Assembly (NCBI RefSeq): GCF_018982945.1
Contig: NZ_JABRXE010000001.1
Coordinates: forward strand, 372,001-436,000
Source of the DNA: Anaerostipes faecalis
GTDB lineage: Bacteria; Bacillota; Clostridia; Lachnospirales; Lachnospiraceae
Reading direction: 5' to 3'
Length of the DNA: 64,000 nt
Shown: positions 53,880 through 61,823 of the stretch, piece by piece
How positions within the stretch are numbered: the stretch's first letter is position 1
Layout: every line of letters starts with the position of its first letter
The notes under the pieces: generated by a model
The model's input: the letters and a program-made list of their open reading frames with translations, nothing else
Told to the model about the DNA's origin: nothing
The model's database searches: none
Translations under genes and position numbers: made by a program

Positions 53880-53905
53880 AAAATCAATCCGCCAGGGGCT
53901 ATGGG

Positions 53906-53934
53906 TTGTATTTTTTTCATACATTTAGTACAAT
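53906..53934 (+). promoter_or_regulatory. Promoter of the phosphoesterase-scpAB operon
   Basis: TTGTAT (53906-53911) and TACAAT (53929-53934) are 17 bp apart. Confidence 0.7.
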
Positions 53935-53978
53935 AACAAAAGACGAAAAATTTAAGAATGACATGAAAAGGAGTGTTT

Positions 53979-54878
53979 ATGATTCCTTTATTAACAGTAG
54001 TTGCTGTAGTTTTTTTTGTATCCGTTGTTACGGTGATGGTAATTGTCAGTAACATCGAGAATAAAAAACTTACAGTGGAGAATTATACAATTTCATCTAT
54101 TAAGATTCCCAGATCCTTTGATGGATTCAGGATTGTTTTCTTGACGGATTTGCATTGTAATGAATTTGGAACAGACAATTCACGATTGATCGAGAAAATT
54201 GATCAATGTTGCCCCAACTTGATTTTAGTAGGTGGTGATATGGTTGTTGGAAAAGAGAATCAGTCTACAGATGTTCCGTTGAGGCTGATGAGAAATCTGG
54301 CAGAAAAATATCTGGTTTATTATGCTGATGGGAATCATGAGATGAAACTGATGCGCAATGAAGAAATATTTGGCCTCCGGTATAAAGAATATGTTCATCA
54401 GCTGAAAGAGTATGGTGTCCAGCATATTTCCAATGAGACAATTGTATTGGAGCAGGATGGAGGATATATTTCACTGACAGCATTAGATCTGGACAAAAGG
54501 TTTTACCAGAGGTTCCGGATTCCAGATATGACCAGGGAAGATATAGTGGAAGTGATTGGGAAAGAACCGGATAGGTTATTTCGGATTCTTCTTGCACATA
54601 ATCCAAACTATTTTAAAGCATATGCCCAGTGGGGAAGTGATGTTGTTCTTTCAGGACATTTTCATGGAGGAATGATTCGTATACCGGGCATTGGCGGAGT
54701 TATTTCGCCACAATTTCAGCTGTTTCCCAAATATGATGCAGGAGAATATCACCTGGGAGACAGTACAATGATTTTAAGTCGGGGACTTGGAAATCATTCT
54801 ATTAAACTGCGCTTATTCAATAAACCGGAGATATCCTGCATTATATTAAAAAGACAGGAGAATGCAGATGGCAATTGA
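53979..54878 (+). CDS. Membrane-anchored metallophosphoesterase (YkuE/YaeI-like)
   Basis: This 299-residue calcineurin-like phosphoesterase has an N-terminal membrane helix (LLTVVAVVFFVSVVTVMVIVS). Metal motifs are FLTDLHCNEFG, VGGDMVVG, YADGNHE, LLAHNP and LSGHFHGG. YaeI of E. coli is a related phosphodiesterase proposed to act on envelope substrates such as UDP-sugar compounds. ATG 53979 follows AAAAGGAG by 6 nt; a GTG two codons upstream is too close. It starts the operon with scpAB. Confidence 0.9.
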   Translation: MIPLLTVVAVVFFVSVVTVMVIVSNIENKKLTVENYTISSIKIPRSFDGFRIVFLTDLHCNEFGTDNSRLIEKIDQCCPNLILVGGDMVVGKENQSTDVPLRLMRNLAEKYLVYYADGNHEMKLMRNEEIFGLRYKEYVHQLKEYGVQHISNETIVLEQDGGYISLTALDLDKRFYQRFRIPDMTREDIVEVIGKEPDRLFRILLAHNPNYFKAYAQWGSDVVLSGHFHGGMIRIPGIGGVISPQFQLFPKYDAGEYHLGDSTMILSRGLGNHSIKLRLFNKPEISCIILKRQENADGN

Positions 54879-55608
54879 TGTTAAGTTGAATGTATTTGAG
54901 GGTCCTTTGGATCTTCTTCTTCATTTAATAGAGAAAAACAAAGTTGATATTTATGATATTCCCATTTCGGAAATTACAGAACAGTATTTAGATTATATCC
55001 GGGAGATGGAAGAGGAAGATCTGGATGTTATGAGTGAGTTTCTTGTGATGGCAGCGACACTTTTGAAAATCAAGGCCAAGATGCTTCTTCCTGTACAGGA
55101 AGAAGAAGGAGAAGAGGGCGATCCGAGAGAAGAACTTGTACGCAGATTGATAGAATATAAGATTTATAAATATGCAGCCTGTGAGCTTAATAAGCAAAAG
55201 GAAGAAGCCGGGAAAAGTTTCTTTAGAGAGCAGCAGATTCCCGAAGAGGTGGTTGCCTATCGGGAACCAATAGACCCTTCGCAGGTTATTGGAGATGTGA
55301 CACTGGAAAAACTTGGGGAGATTTTTCAGTTTGTTATGCGAAAACGTGAGAATAAGGTGGATCCTATCCGAAGTAATTTTGGTGAAATCCAGCAGGAAGA
55401 GATTAAACTGGAAGATAAGATTTATCAGGTGGAAATGTTTATTATACAGCATGGAGAGATCAGCTTTTTGGAATTACTGGATAGTCAGAAATCTAAAGAA
55501 GAAGTTGTGGTAACATTTCTATCGATTTTAGAATTAATGAAAATGGGGAAAATCCATGCCAATCAGGATTGTATTGGTGGAGATATTATAATAAAGACAT
55601 TGGAGTAA
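54868..55608 (+). CDS. scpA: Segregation and condensation protein A
   Basis: This 246-residue kleisin joins SMC and ScpB for chromosome segregation. Signatures are LNVFEGPLDLLLHLIEKNKVDIYDIPI at the N-terminus and LEIEEM-type helices near SEFLVMAATLLKIKAKMLLP. The winged-helix end EEVVVTFLSILELMKMGKI binds SMC. ATG 54868 follows AGGAG by 7 nt, and an ATG at 54862 is closer to the site. It overlaps the previous gene by 11 nt and leads into scpB. Confidence 0.95.
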   Translation: MAIDVKLNVFEGPLDLLLHLIEKNKVDIYDIPISEITEQYLDYIREMEEEDLDVMSEFLVMAATLLKIKAKMLLPVQEEEGEEGDPREELVRRLIEYKIYKYAACELNKQKEEAGKSFFREQQIPEEVVAYREPIDPSQVIGDVTLEKLGEIFQFVMRKRENKVDPIRSNFGEIQQEEIKLEDKIYQVEMFIIQHGEISFLELLDSQKSKEEVVVTFLSILELMKMGKIHANQDCIGGDIIIKTLE

Positions 55609-55616
55609 TTGAAAGA

Positions 55617-56207
55617 ATGAAGCAAAAACAGGGGATGATTGAAGGCATTTTATTTTCTATGGGAGGAACAGTGTCAAAAAAGCAGCTGCTAGATGCCCTT
55701 GAGATAAATGAAGATGTACTTACATATCTAATAGATCAATTGAAAAAAGAATATGAAAGACAAGAAAGAGGAATCCGGATTTTAGAGTTAAATGATGGAT
55801 ATCAGCTATGTACAAAAACGGAATATTATGAGCAGCTGATTAAAATAGTGAAACATCCTAAAAAACCGAAACTTACAGATGTTATGCTAGAAACATTATC
55901 AATCATTGCTTATAAGCAACCGGTGACCAAACAGGAAATAGAAGCTATTCGCGGTGTGAAATGTGATCATCCGGTGAATAAGCTTTTGGAATATAATTTA
56001 ATCTGTGAGGCCGGACGCCTGGATGCTGTGGGACGTCCGATTCTTTTTAAAACAACAGAAGAATTTTTACGATGCTTTGGTGTGTCATCAGTGAAAGAAC
56101 TTCCGGTTATCCAAAAAGATAAAGTGGAAGATTTTAAAATGGAGGCACAGGAAGAAGTGAAATATGCTTTGGAAGAAGCAGAAAATGAAATGATGGAGGA
56201 GAAGTAG
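55617..56207 (+). CDS. scpB: Segregation and condensation protein B
   Basis: This 196-residue winged-helix protein partners ScpA. Family segments are GMIEGILFSMGGTVSKKQLLDALEI, GIRILELNDGYQLCTK, and LSIIAYKQPVTKQEIEAIRGV. An earlier in-frame codon at 55569 lies inside scpA and would add 16 atypical residues, so ATG 55617 is preferred. It is followed by ilvB with a 1-nt gap. Confidence 0.95.
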   Translation: MKQKQGMIEGILFSMGGTVSKKQLLDALEINEDVLTYLIDQLKKEYERQERGIRILELNDGYQLCTKTEYYEQLIKIVKHPKKPKLTDVMLETLSIIAYKQPVTKQEIEAIRGVKCDHPVNKLLEYNLICEAGRLDAVGRPILFKTTEEFLRCFGVSSVKELPVIQKDKVEDFKMEAQEEVKYALEEAENEMMEEK

Positions 56208-56208
56208 T

Positions 56209-57945
56209 ATGGGTAAAATGACAGGAAATGAGTTTTTGGTAAAAGCACTTCAGGAAGAAGGTGTTGAAAAAATATTTGGTTATCCGGGGGCATGCGTTAT
56301 TGATATATTTGACGAAATATATAAGCAGGATCAGATAGAGCTGGTTCTTCCAAGACATGAGCAGGGATTGATCCATGCGGCTGACGGATATGCAAGATCA
56401 ACAGGAAAAGTTGGAGTCTGTCTTGCAACCAGTGGTCCTGGTGCGACCAATCTTGTAACAGGTATTGCTACAGCCAATTATGACAGTGTTCCTCTTGTAT
56501 GTTTTACCGGACAGGTTGCAACCAGTCTGATTGGAAATGATACTTTCCAGGAAGTTGATATTGTTGGAGTAACAAGAAATATTGCAAAATTTGTAATTGT
56601 GGTTCGTAAAAGAGAGGATCTTAACCGCCTGATTAAGGAAGCTTTTTATATTGCACGTTCAGGAAAACCAGGTCCTGTACTTCTGGATCTTCCGAAAGAT
56701 GTTATGGCAGAGCTTGGAAGTGATGAATATCCAGAAGAAGTTAATATTCGTGGATATAAACCAAATACAAAGGTTCATCATGGACAGATTATGAGAGCTA
56801 TGGAGATGATCTACAAGGCAAAGAAACCATTATTTTTAATTGGTGGTGGAGCGAAGATTTCAGGATCAGCAGAAGAAATGACAAAATTGATGGAAATGCT
56901 GAAAATTCCAGTTGTAACTACAATTATGGGAAGAGGAACAGTGCCTACAAATCATCCATTATATTTCGGTAACATTGGTATGCATGGAAATTATGCGGCA
57001 AATGAAGCTGTTAACAATTGTGATCTGCTGATCTCCATTGGTACAAGATTTAATGACCGTATTACCGGCAAGCTGGGAACCTTTGCTTCAAAAGCAAAAA
57101 TTATTCATATTGACATTGATACTGCCGCTATTTCAAAAAATGTTACAGTTGATGTACCGATTGTAGGAGATGCTAAGGAAGCAATTGAACTCATGTTAAA
57201 TGTTGCAGAAAACGAGTCTTCTTGTGATACAGAGCGATGGCTGGAGACGTTGGATAGCTGGAATAGAAAAAATCCTCTTGTGATGGAGGAAAAAGATAAA
57301 CTGATACCAAAACAGATTATTGATGCAATTAACCAGTTTTATACGGAACCAATCGTAACAACAGATGTTGGACAGAATCAGATGTGGACAACTCAGTTTC
57401 TTCAATTGTTTGGAAAACGTCAGATGCTAACATCCGGAGGTCTTGGTACAATGGGTTATGGATTGCCAGCGGCTATTGGTGCAGCTATTGGAAATCCAGG
57501 AAGAGAAGTTGTAGCTGTTTGTGGTGATGGTGGATTTCAGATGAATTCTCAGGAAATTGCAACAGCGGTAATCCAGGAACTACCTATTACAGTGTGTATT
57601 TTAAATAATGGATATCTTGGAATGGTGCGGCAGTGGCAGGATCTGTTTTACGGAAAGAAATACGCTGGTACATGTTTAAGAAGAAGAAAAAGCTGTGAAC
57701 ATTTCTGTGGCAATCGTAATGCAGAATGCCCTCCTTATACTCCGGATTTTGTAAAGCTGGCTGAAAGTTATGGTGCACAGGGAATTCGGGTATTTAATAA
57801 AGAGGAAATAATCCCTGCGTTTGAAAAAGCAAAAGAAAAGAAAGATGGTCCAACGATTATTGAATTTATTATAGAAGATGAAGAACTGGTTATGCCGATG
57901 GTAAAACCAAATGGATCAATTACAGATTTGATCATGAGTCGATAG
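56209..57945 (+). CDS. ilvB: Acetolactate synthase, large (catalytic) subunit
   Basis: This 578-residue ThDP enzyme joins two pyruvates into acetolactate for valine and leucine, or pyruvate with 2-ketobutyrate for isoleucine. It shows the active Glu in LPRHEQGLIHAADGYARSTG, GPGATNLVTGIATA, the FAD region, and the ThDP/Mg motif GDGGFQMNSQE...NNGYLGMVRQW. A cysteine-rich insert (CLRRRKSCEHFCGN) follows, typical of clostridial IlvB. It is preceded by GGAGGAG and continues with ilvN. No T-box or attenuator lies in front, so it is probably read through from scpAB. Confidence 0.96.
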   Translation: MGKMTGNEFLVKALQEEGVEKIFGYPGACVIDIFDEIYKQDQIELVLPRHEQGLIHAADGYARSTGKVGVCLATSGPGATNLVTGIATANYDSVPLVCFTGQVATSLIGNDTFQEVDIVGVTRNIAKFVIVVRKREDLNRLIKEAFYIARSGKPGPVLLDLPKDVMAELGSDEYPEEVNIRGYKPNTKVHHGQIMRAMEMIYKAKKPLFLIGGGAKISGSAEEMTKLMEMLKIPVVTTIMGRGTVPTNHPLYFGNIGMHGNYAANEAVNNCDLLISIGTRFNDRITGKLGTFASKAKIIHIDIDTAAISKNVTVDVPIVGDAKEAIELMLNVAENESSCDTERWLETLDSWNRKNPLVMEEKDKLIPKQIIDAINQFYTEPIVTTDVGQNQMWTTQFLQLFGKRQMLTSGGLGTMGYGLPAAIGAAIGNPGREVVAVCGDGGFQMNSQEIATAVIQELPITVCILNNGYLGMVRQWQDLFYGKKYAGTCLRRRKSCEHFCGNRNAECPPYTPDFVKLAESYGAQGIRVFNKEEIIPAFEKAKEKKDGPTIIEFIIEDEELVMPMVKPNGSITDLIMSR

Positions 57946-57956
57946 GAGGGGAAAAG

Positions 57957-58454
57957 ATGAAAAGAAAATGGTTATCTTTATTTGTTGAGAACCGTGTAGG
58001 TGTTCTTGCAAGAATTTCTGGTTTATTCTCAGGAAAATCATACAATATTCATAGTCTTACAGTTGGAGAGACAGAAGATCCAACTATGTCACGTATGACA
58101 ATCTGTACAGATGCAGATGATAAAACATTTGAACAGATAAAAAAACAGCTCAACAGAAGTGTAGAAGTAATTAAGGTTATAGATTATACAGATGTTTCAA
58201 TTAGAACCAAGGAGATTATGTATATAAAGGTAAAAGGAATTACTGAACGTCAAAGAGCTGAAATTTTTCAGATGGCAGAAGTCTTTCGTTTCCTGATCAA
58301 AGACATGGATAAAGATAGCGTATTAATAGAAGCAGTTCGTACCGAAACAAAAAATGATTCAATTTTAAAAGTATTTAAAGATCGTTTTACTAATATTGAA
58401 GTTGTACGCGGTGGTCCGGTTGCAATTGAATGCATCAGTATGCAGGATCGGTAA
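57957..58454 (+). CDS. ilvN: Acetolactate synthase, small (regulatory) subunit
   Basis: This 165-residue subunit has an N-terminal ACT domain (LFVENRVGVLARISGLFSGKSYNIHSLTVGETEDPTMSRMTI) that binds valine, and a C-terminal ALS_ss_C domain (ELMLIKV-like MYIKVKGITERQRAEIFQMAEVFR). It stimulates and makes the large subunit feedback-sensitive. It starts 11 nt after ilvB with AGGAGGGG before it, and the operon ends at a terminator just after the stop. Confidence 0.95.
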   Translation: MKRKWLSLFVENRVGVLARISGLFSGKSYNIHSLTVGETEDPTMSRMTICTDADDKTFEQIKKQLNRSVEVIKVIDYTDVSIRTKEIMYIKVKGITERQRAEIFQMAEVFRFLIKDMDKDSVLIEAVRTETKNDSILKVFKDRFTNIEVVRGGPVAIECISMQDR

Positions 58455-58456
58455 AA

Positions 58457-58481
58457 GAGAGCAGTTTTCTGCTCTTTTTTT
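58457..58481 (+). terminator. Terminator of the ilvBN operon
   Basis: AGAGCAG pairs with CTGCTCT across TTTT, followed by T-run 58476-58481. Palindrome copy 5 starts at the next base. Confidence 0.88.
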
Positions 58482-58517
58482 ATTACATAGAAAATTCTTT
58501 TGAATTTCCTATGTAAT
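58482..58517. repeat. 36-bp palindromic repeat, copy 5
   Basis: ATTACATAGAAAATTC, loop TTTT, GAATTTCCTATGTAAT: one change in the left arm and a perfect right arm. It directly follows the ilvBN terminator T-run. Confidence 0.92.
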
Positions 58518-58817
58518 AAGAAATGTTCCGCACGGATGTGCAAAGGAAAGACTTTGTTACACTAAAATATATATTTGCATATGAAAAGATGTTTTGTTAT
58601 TTTTTTCACGAAAATATTGCAGGAATTATGGACTAATGGGAGGAATTTATTAATTGATAAAAAAATATTTATCAATGAAAGCAAATTGTGTTAAAAAAAA
58701 TACAATCTGGCATGAATGGTGTATACACTTAAAAACCGCGTTTTTATGCGATTTTTTTATATGTAAGATAATTCTTCGTAGCATTTTCTTAAATTATTAA
58801 TTGAAATGAAATAAAGA
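58518..58817 (+). other. Long intergenic region before the butyrate operon
   Basis: No gene is seen. It holds the GGAAAGACTTTGTTAC module at 58545, a TTGATAAA...TTTATCAA inverted repeat near 58653-58675, a 10-bp palindrome GTGTATACAC (58720-58729), and a weak hairpin plus T-run (58731-58758) that could end a short transcript. Confidence 0.5.
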
Positions 58818-58835
58818 TTGTGATACTATTAACAT
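58801..58835 (+). promoter_or_regulatory. Butyrate operon promoter with Rex-like operator
   Basis: TTGAAA (58801-58806), a 17-bp spacer and TACTAT (58824-58829) make a promoter. TTGTGATACTATTAACAT (58818-58835) matches the clostridial Rex consensus TTGTTAAN4TTAACAA at all but about three positions and covers the -10. Rex is a repressor that leaves DNA when NADH is high. A GGTGGTAATACCACC hairpin (58839-58853) follows in the leader. Confidence 0.7.
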
Positions 58836-58889
58836 ATCGGTGGTAATACCACCCCAGCACAATAATCATATTTATGGAGGAGAATTGAT

Positions 58890-60074
58890 ATGGCAAAGAA
58901 AGTAGTTATTGCGGGTGCATGTCGTACAGCTATTGGTAAAATGGGCGGAGCATTAAGCACAACTCCAGCACCAGTTTTAGGATCTATCGTTATTAAAGAA
59001 GCTCTTAACAGAGCAGGCGTTCCAGCTGATCAGGTTGATCATGTATATATGGGATGTGTAATCCAGGCAGGATTAGGGCAGAACGTAGCTCGTCAGGCAT
59101 CCATTAAAGCAGGACTTCCAATCGAAGTACCAGCAGTTACAGTTAACGTTGTTTGTGGTTCAGGACTGAACTGTGTAAATATGGCTGCACAGATGATTCA
59201 GGCAGGAGATGCTGATATCGTTGTTGCAGGTGGAATGGAAAACATGTCAATGGCTCCATATGCATTAATGAATGCACGTTTTGGATATCGTATGAACAAT
59301 GGAGTTGCTGTTGATACAATGGTAAATGACGCATTAACAGATGCATTTAACAACTACCATATGATGATTACAGCAGAAAATGTTGCAGAACAGTGGGATC
59401 TGAAACGTGAAGAATTAGATGCATTTGCAGCTTCATCTCAGCAGAAAGCTGTAGCAGCTCAGGAAAGCGGAAGATTTAAAGATGAAATCGTTCCAGTTGA
59501 AGTTAAATCAAGAAAGAAAACAATCATTGTTGATACAGATGAAGGACCAAGAGCAGGAACAACAGCAGAATCTTTATCAGGATTAAGATGCTGCTCAGGA
59601 AAACCTGATGGTGTTGTTACAGCTGGTAATGCATCAGGAATCAATGATGGTGCAGCAGCAGTTGTAGTAATGAGTGAAGAAAAAGCTAAAGAATTAGGAG
59701 TAACTCCTATGGCTACATATGTAACAGGAGCACTTGGTGGTGTTGATCCTAAGATCATGGGTGTTGGACCAGTTGCATCTACAACAAAAGCTTTAGCTAA
59801 AGCAGATTTAACAATTGATGATATGGATTTAATCGAAGCAAATGAAGCTTTTGCAACACAGTCTTTAGCAGTTGCAAGAGATCTGAAATTTGATATGAGT
59901 AAAGTAAACGTAAACGGTGGAGCTATTGCTCTTGGACATCCTGTAGGAGCTTCTGGATGCCGTATTCTTGTTACACTGCTTCATGAAATGCAGAAGAGAG
60001 ACGCTAAGAAAGGTCTTGCTACTCTGTGTATCGGTGGTGGAATGGGTTGTACAACAATCGTTGAAAGAGACTAA
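58890..60074 (+). CDS. thlA: Acetyl-CoA acetyltransferase (thiolase)
   Basis: This 394-residue thiolase joins two acetyl-CoA into acetoacetyl-CoA, the first step to butyryl-CoA. The acyl-enzyme Cys is in [16 protein letters not shown], the His in [17 protein letters not shown], and the second Cys in [12 protein letters not shown]. It is the first gene of the operon thlA-crt-hbd-bcd-etfB-etfA, behind a Rex-like operator, with a GGAGGAG ribosome site. The clustering of all six genes marks a butyrate-forming fermenter. Confidence 0.97.
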   Translation: MAKKVVIAGACRTAIGKMGGALSTTPAPVLGSIVIKEALNRAGVPADQVDHVYMGCVIQAGLGQNVARQASIKAGLPIEVPAVTVNVVCGSGLNCVNMAAQMIQAGDADIVVAGGMENMSMAPYALMNARFGYRMNNGVAVDTMVNDALTDAFNNYHMMITAENVAEQWDLKREELDAFAASSQQKAVAAQESGRFKDEIVPVEVKSRKKTIIVDTDEGPRAGTTAESLSGLRCCSGKPDGVVTAGNASGINDGAAAVVVMSEEKAKELGVTPMATYVTGALGGVDPKIMGVGPVASTTKALAKADLTIDDMDLIEANEAFATQSLAVARDLKFDMSKVNVNGGAIALGHPVGASGCRILVTLLHEMQKRDAKKGLATLCIGGGMGCTTIVERD

Positions 60075-60097
60075 TTTCAGGAAAGGAGAATTCTAAG

Positions 60098-60874
60098 ATG
60101 GAATTCGTTACATATGAACAGGATGGTTTTGTAGGTATTGTTACAATCAATCGTCCTAAAGCATTAAATGCATTAAATAGTACAGTATTAAAAGAAATCG
60201 AAGCAACATTTGACGCTATCGATTTAGATGCGACAAGAGCTGTCATCTTAACAGGTGCAGGAGAAAAATCTTTCGTAGCTGGTGCTGATATCGGAGAAAT
60301 GAGCACATTAACAGTTGAAGAAGGAGAAGCTTTTGGTAAAGTAGGTAATGATGTATTCCGTAAGATCGAAACATTCCCTATTCCTGTAATTGCTGCAGTA
60401 AATGGATTTGCATTAGGTGGAGGATGTGAAATCTCCATGAGTTGTGATATCAGACTTTGCGCTGATAATGCAATCTTTGGACAGCCTGAGGTAGGTCTTG
60501 GAATTACACCTGGATTCGGTGGAACTCAGAGACTTGCACGTTTAGTAGGGGCTGGAAAAGCAAAAGAAATGATTTACACAGCATTCAATATCAAAGCTGA
60601 CGAAGCATTAAGAATCGGTCTTGTAAATGCAGTATATCCACAGGCTGAATTAATGGATGCAGCTAAAAAGATGGCTGCTAAGATTGCTAAAAATGCACCA
60701 ATTGCAGTTCGTGCATGTAAAAAAGCAATTAACGAAGGTTTAGATGTAGATATGGATCAGGCAATTGTTATTGAAGAAAAAGCTTTTGGAAGCTGTTTTG
60801 AAACAGAAGATCAGAAAGCTGGAATGGAAGCATTCTTAAATAAAACAAAAGTTGAAGGATTCAAAAATAAATAG
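60098..60874 (+). CDS. crt: Crotonase (3-hydroxybutyryl-CoA dehydratase)
   Basis: This 258-residue enoyl-CoA hydratase removes water from 3-hydroxybutyryl-CoA to give crotonyl-CoA. The oxyanion hole and the two catalytic acidic residues lie in SFVAGADIGEMS, ALGGGCEISMSCDIRL and GQPEVGLGITPGFGGTQRLARLVG. It follows thlA by 23 nt with AAAGGAGAA before it. Confidence 0.97.
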   Translation: MEFVTYEQDGFVGIVTINRPKALNALNSTVLKEIEATFDAIDLDATRAVILTGAGEKSFVAGADIGEMSTLTVEEGEAFGKVGNDVFRKIETFPIPVIAAVNGFALGGGCEISMSCDIRLCADNAIFGQPEVGLGITPGFGGTQRLARLVGAGKAKEMIYTAFNIKADEALRIGLVNAVYPQAELMDAAKKMAAKIAKNAPIAVRACKKAINEGLDVDMDQAIVIEEKAFGSCFETEDQKAGMEAFLNKTKVEGFKNK

Positions 60875-60897
60875 TAAGTCATATGGTTAGGAAATTC

Positions 60898-60917
60898 CTG
60901 CCGGATATCCGGCAGGA
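60898..60917. repeat. GC-rich palindrome between crt and hbd
   Basis: CCTGCCGGATATCCGGCAGG is a perfect 20-bp palindrome in an otherwise AT-rich gap. No T-run follows, so it is not a classic terminator and could protect or process the mRNA. Confidence 0.75.
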
Positions 60918-60957
60918 TAACCATTTTAAATTTTATTAATTTTCAGGAGGAATTACG

Positions 60958-61797
60958 ATGAAAGTTGGAGTTATCGGTGCTGGAACAATGGGTGGCGGAA
61001 TTGCCCAGGCATTTGCACAGACAGAAGGTTATGAAGTATGTCTTTGTGATATCAATGATGAATTTGCTGCAAACGGAAAAGCAAGAATTGCAAAAGGATT
61101 TGAAAAACGTGTTGCAAAAGGTAAAATGGATCAGGAAAAAGCTGATGCAATTTTAGCTAAAATTACAACTGGAACAAAAGAAATCTGTGGAGATTGTGAT
61201 TTGATCGTAGAAGCTGCAATCGAAAACATGGAAATCAAAAAACAGACATTCAAAGAATTACAGGAAATCTGTAAACCAGAAGCAATCTTTGCTACAAATA
61301 CATCTTCTTTATCTATTACAGAAATTGGTGCAGGACTGGATCGTCCAATGATCGGTATGCATTTCTTTAACCCAGCTCCAGTTATGAAGCTTGTTGAAGT
61401 TATTGCTGGTATCAATACACCACAGGAAACAGTAGATAAGATCATTGCAATTTCTGAAGAAATCGGAAAAACACCTGTACAGGTTGAAGAAGGTGCTGGA
61501 TTCGTAGTAAACAGAATCTTAATCCCAATGGTAAACGAAGCAATCGGAATTTATGCTGATGGTGTTGCATCTGTTGAAGGTATTGATACAGCAATGAAAC
61601 TTGGTGCAAATCATCCAATGGGACCTTTAGCTTTAGGTGATTTGATTGGATTAGATGTATGCCTGGCTATTATGGAAGTTCTTTATGCAGAATTTGGTGA
61701 TCCAAAATATCGTCCTCATCCATTATTAAGAAAAATGGTTCGTGGAGGATTATTAGGACGTAAAACTGGTAAAGGATTCTATGATTACAGCAAGTAA
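60958..61797 (+). CDS. hbd: 3-hydroxybutyryl-CoA dehydrogenase
   Basis: This 279-residue NAD-dependent enzyme reduces acetoacetyl-CoA to 3-hydroxybutyryl-CoA. The dinucleotide-binding [17 protein letters not shown] is at the N-terminus, with the active His in [16 protein letters not shown] and the conserved [11 protein letters not shown]. An 83-nt gap after crt contains a CCTGCCGGATATCCGGCAGG palindrome (60898-60917) that might process or dampen the transcript. Confidence 0.97.
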   Translation: MKVGVIGAGTMGGGIAQAFAQTEGYEVCLCDINDEFAANGKARIAKGFEKRVAKGKMDQEKADAILAKITTGTKEICGDCDLIVEAAIENMEIKKQTFKELQEICKPEAIFATNTSSLSITEIGAGLDRPMIGMHFFNPAPVMKLVEVIAGINTPQETVDKIIAISEEIGKTPVQVEEGAGFVVNRILIPMVNEAIGIYADGVASVEGIDTAMKLGANHPMGPLALGDLIGLDVCLAIMEVLYAEFGDPKYRPHPLLRKMVRGGLLGRKTGKGFYDYSK

Positions 61798-61823
61798 TTA
61801 TGAAATTTATGGAGGAATAAAGA

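Noticed and set aside
53973-54055. Alternative minus-strand frames near the phosphoesterase start
   Set aside because: They overlap the promoter, ribosome site and signal anchor of a clear gene.
57660-57745. Cysteine-rich insert in IlvB as a sign of a fusion or error
   Set aside because: A similar cysteine-rich segment is usual in clostridial acetolactate synthases, and the frame is intact.
18141-58517. The five palindromes as a CRISPR array
   Set aside because: The copies are kilobases apart with no regular spacers and no cas genes.
58653-58675. TTGATAA...TTATCAA repeat as a Rex site
   Set aside because: The half-sites are 8 bp apart and lack the TTGT core; the site at 58818 fits the Rex consensus and promoter position much better.
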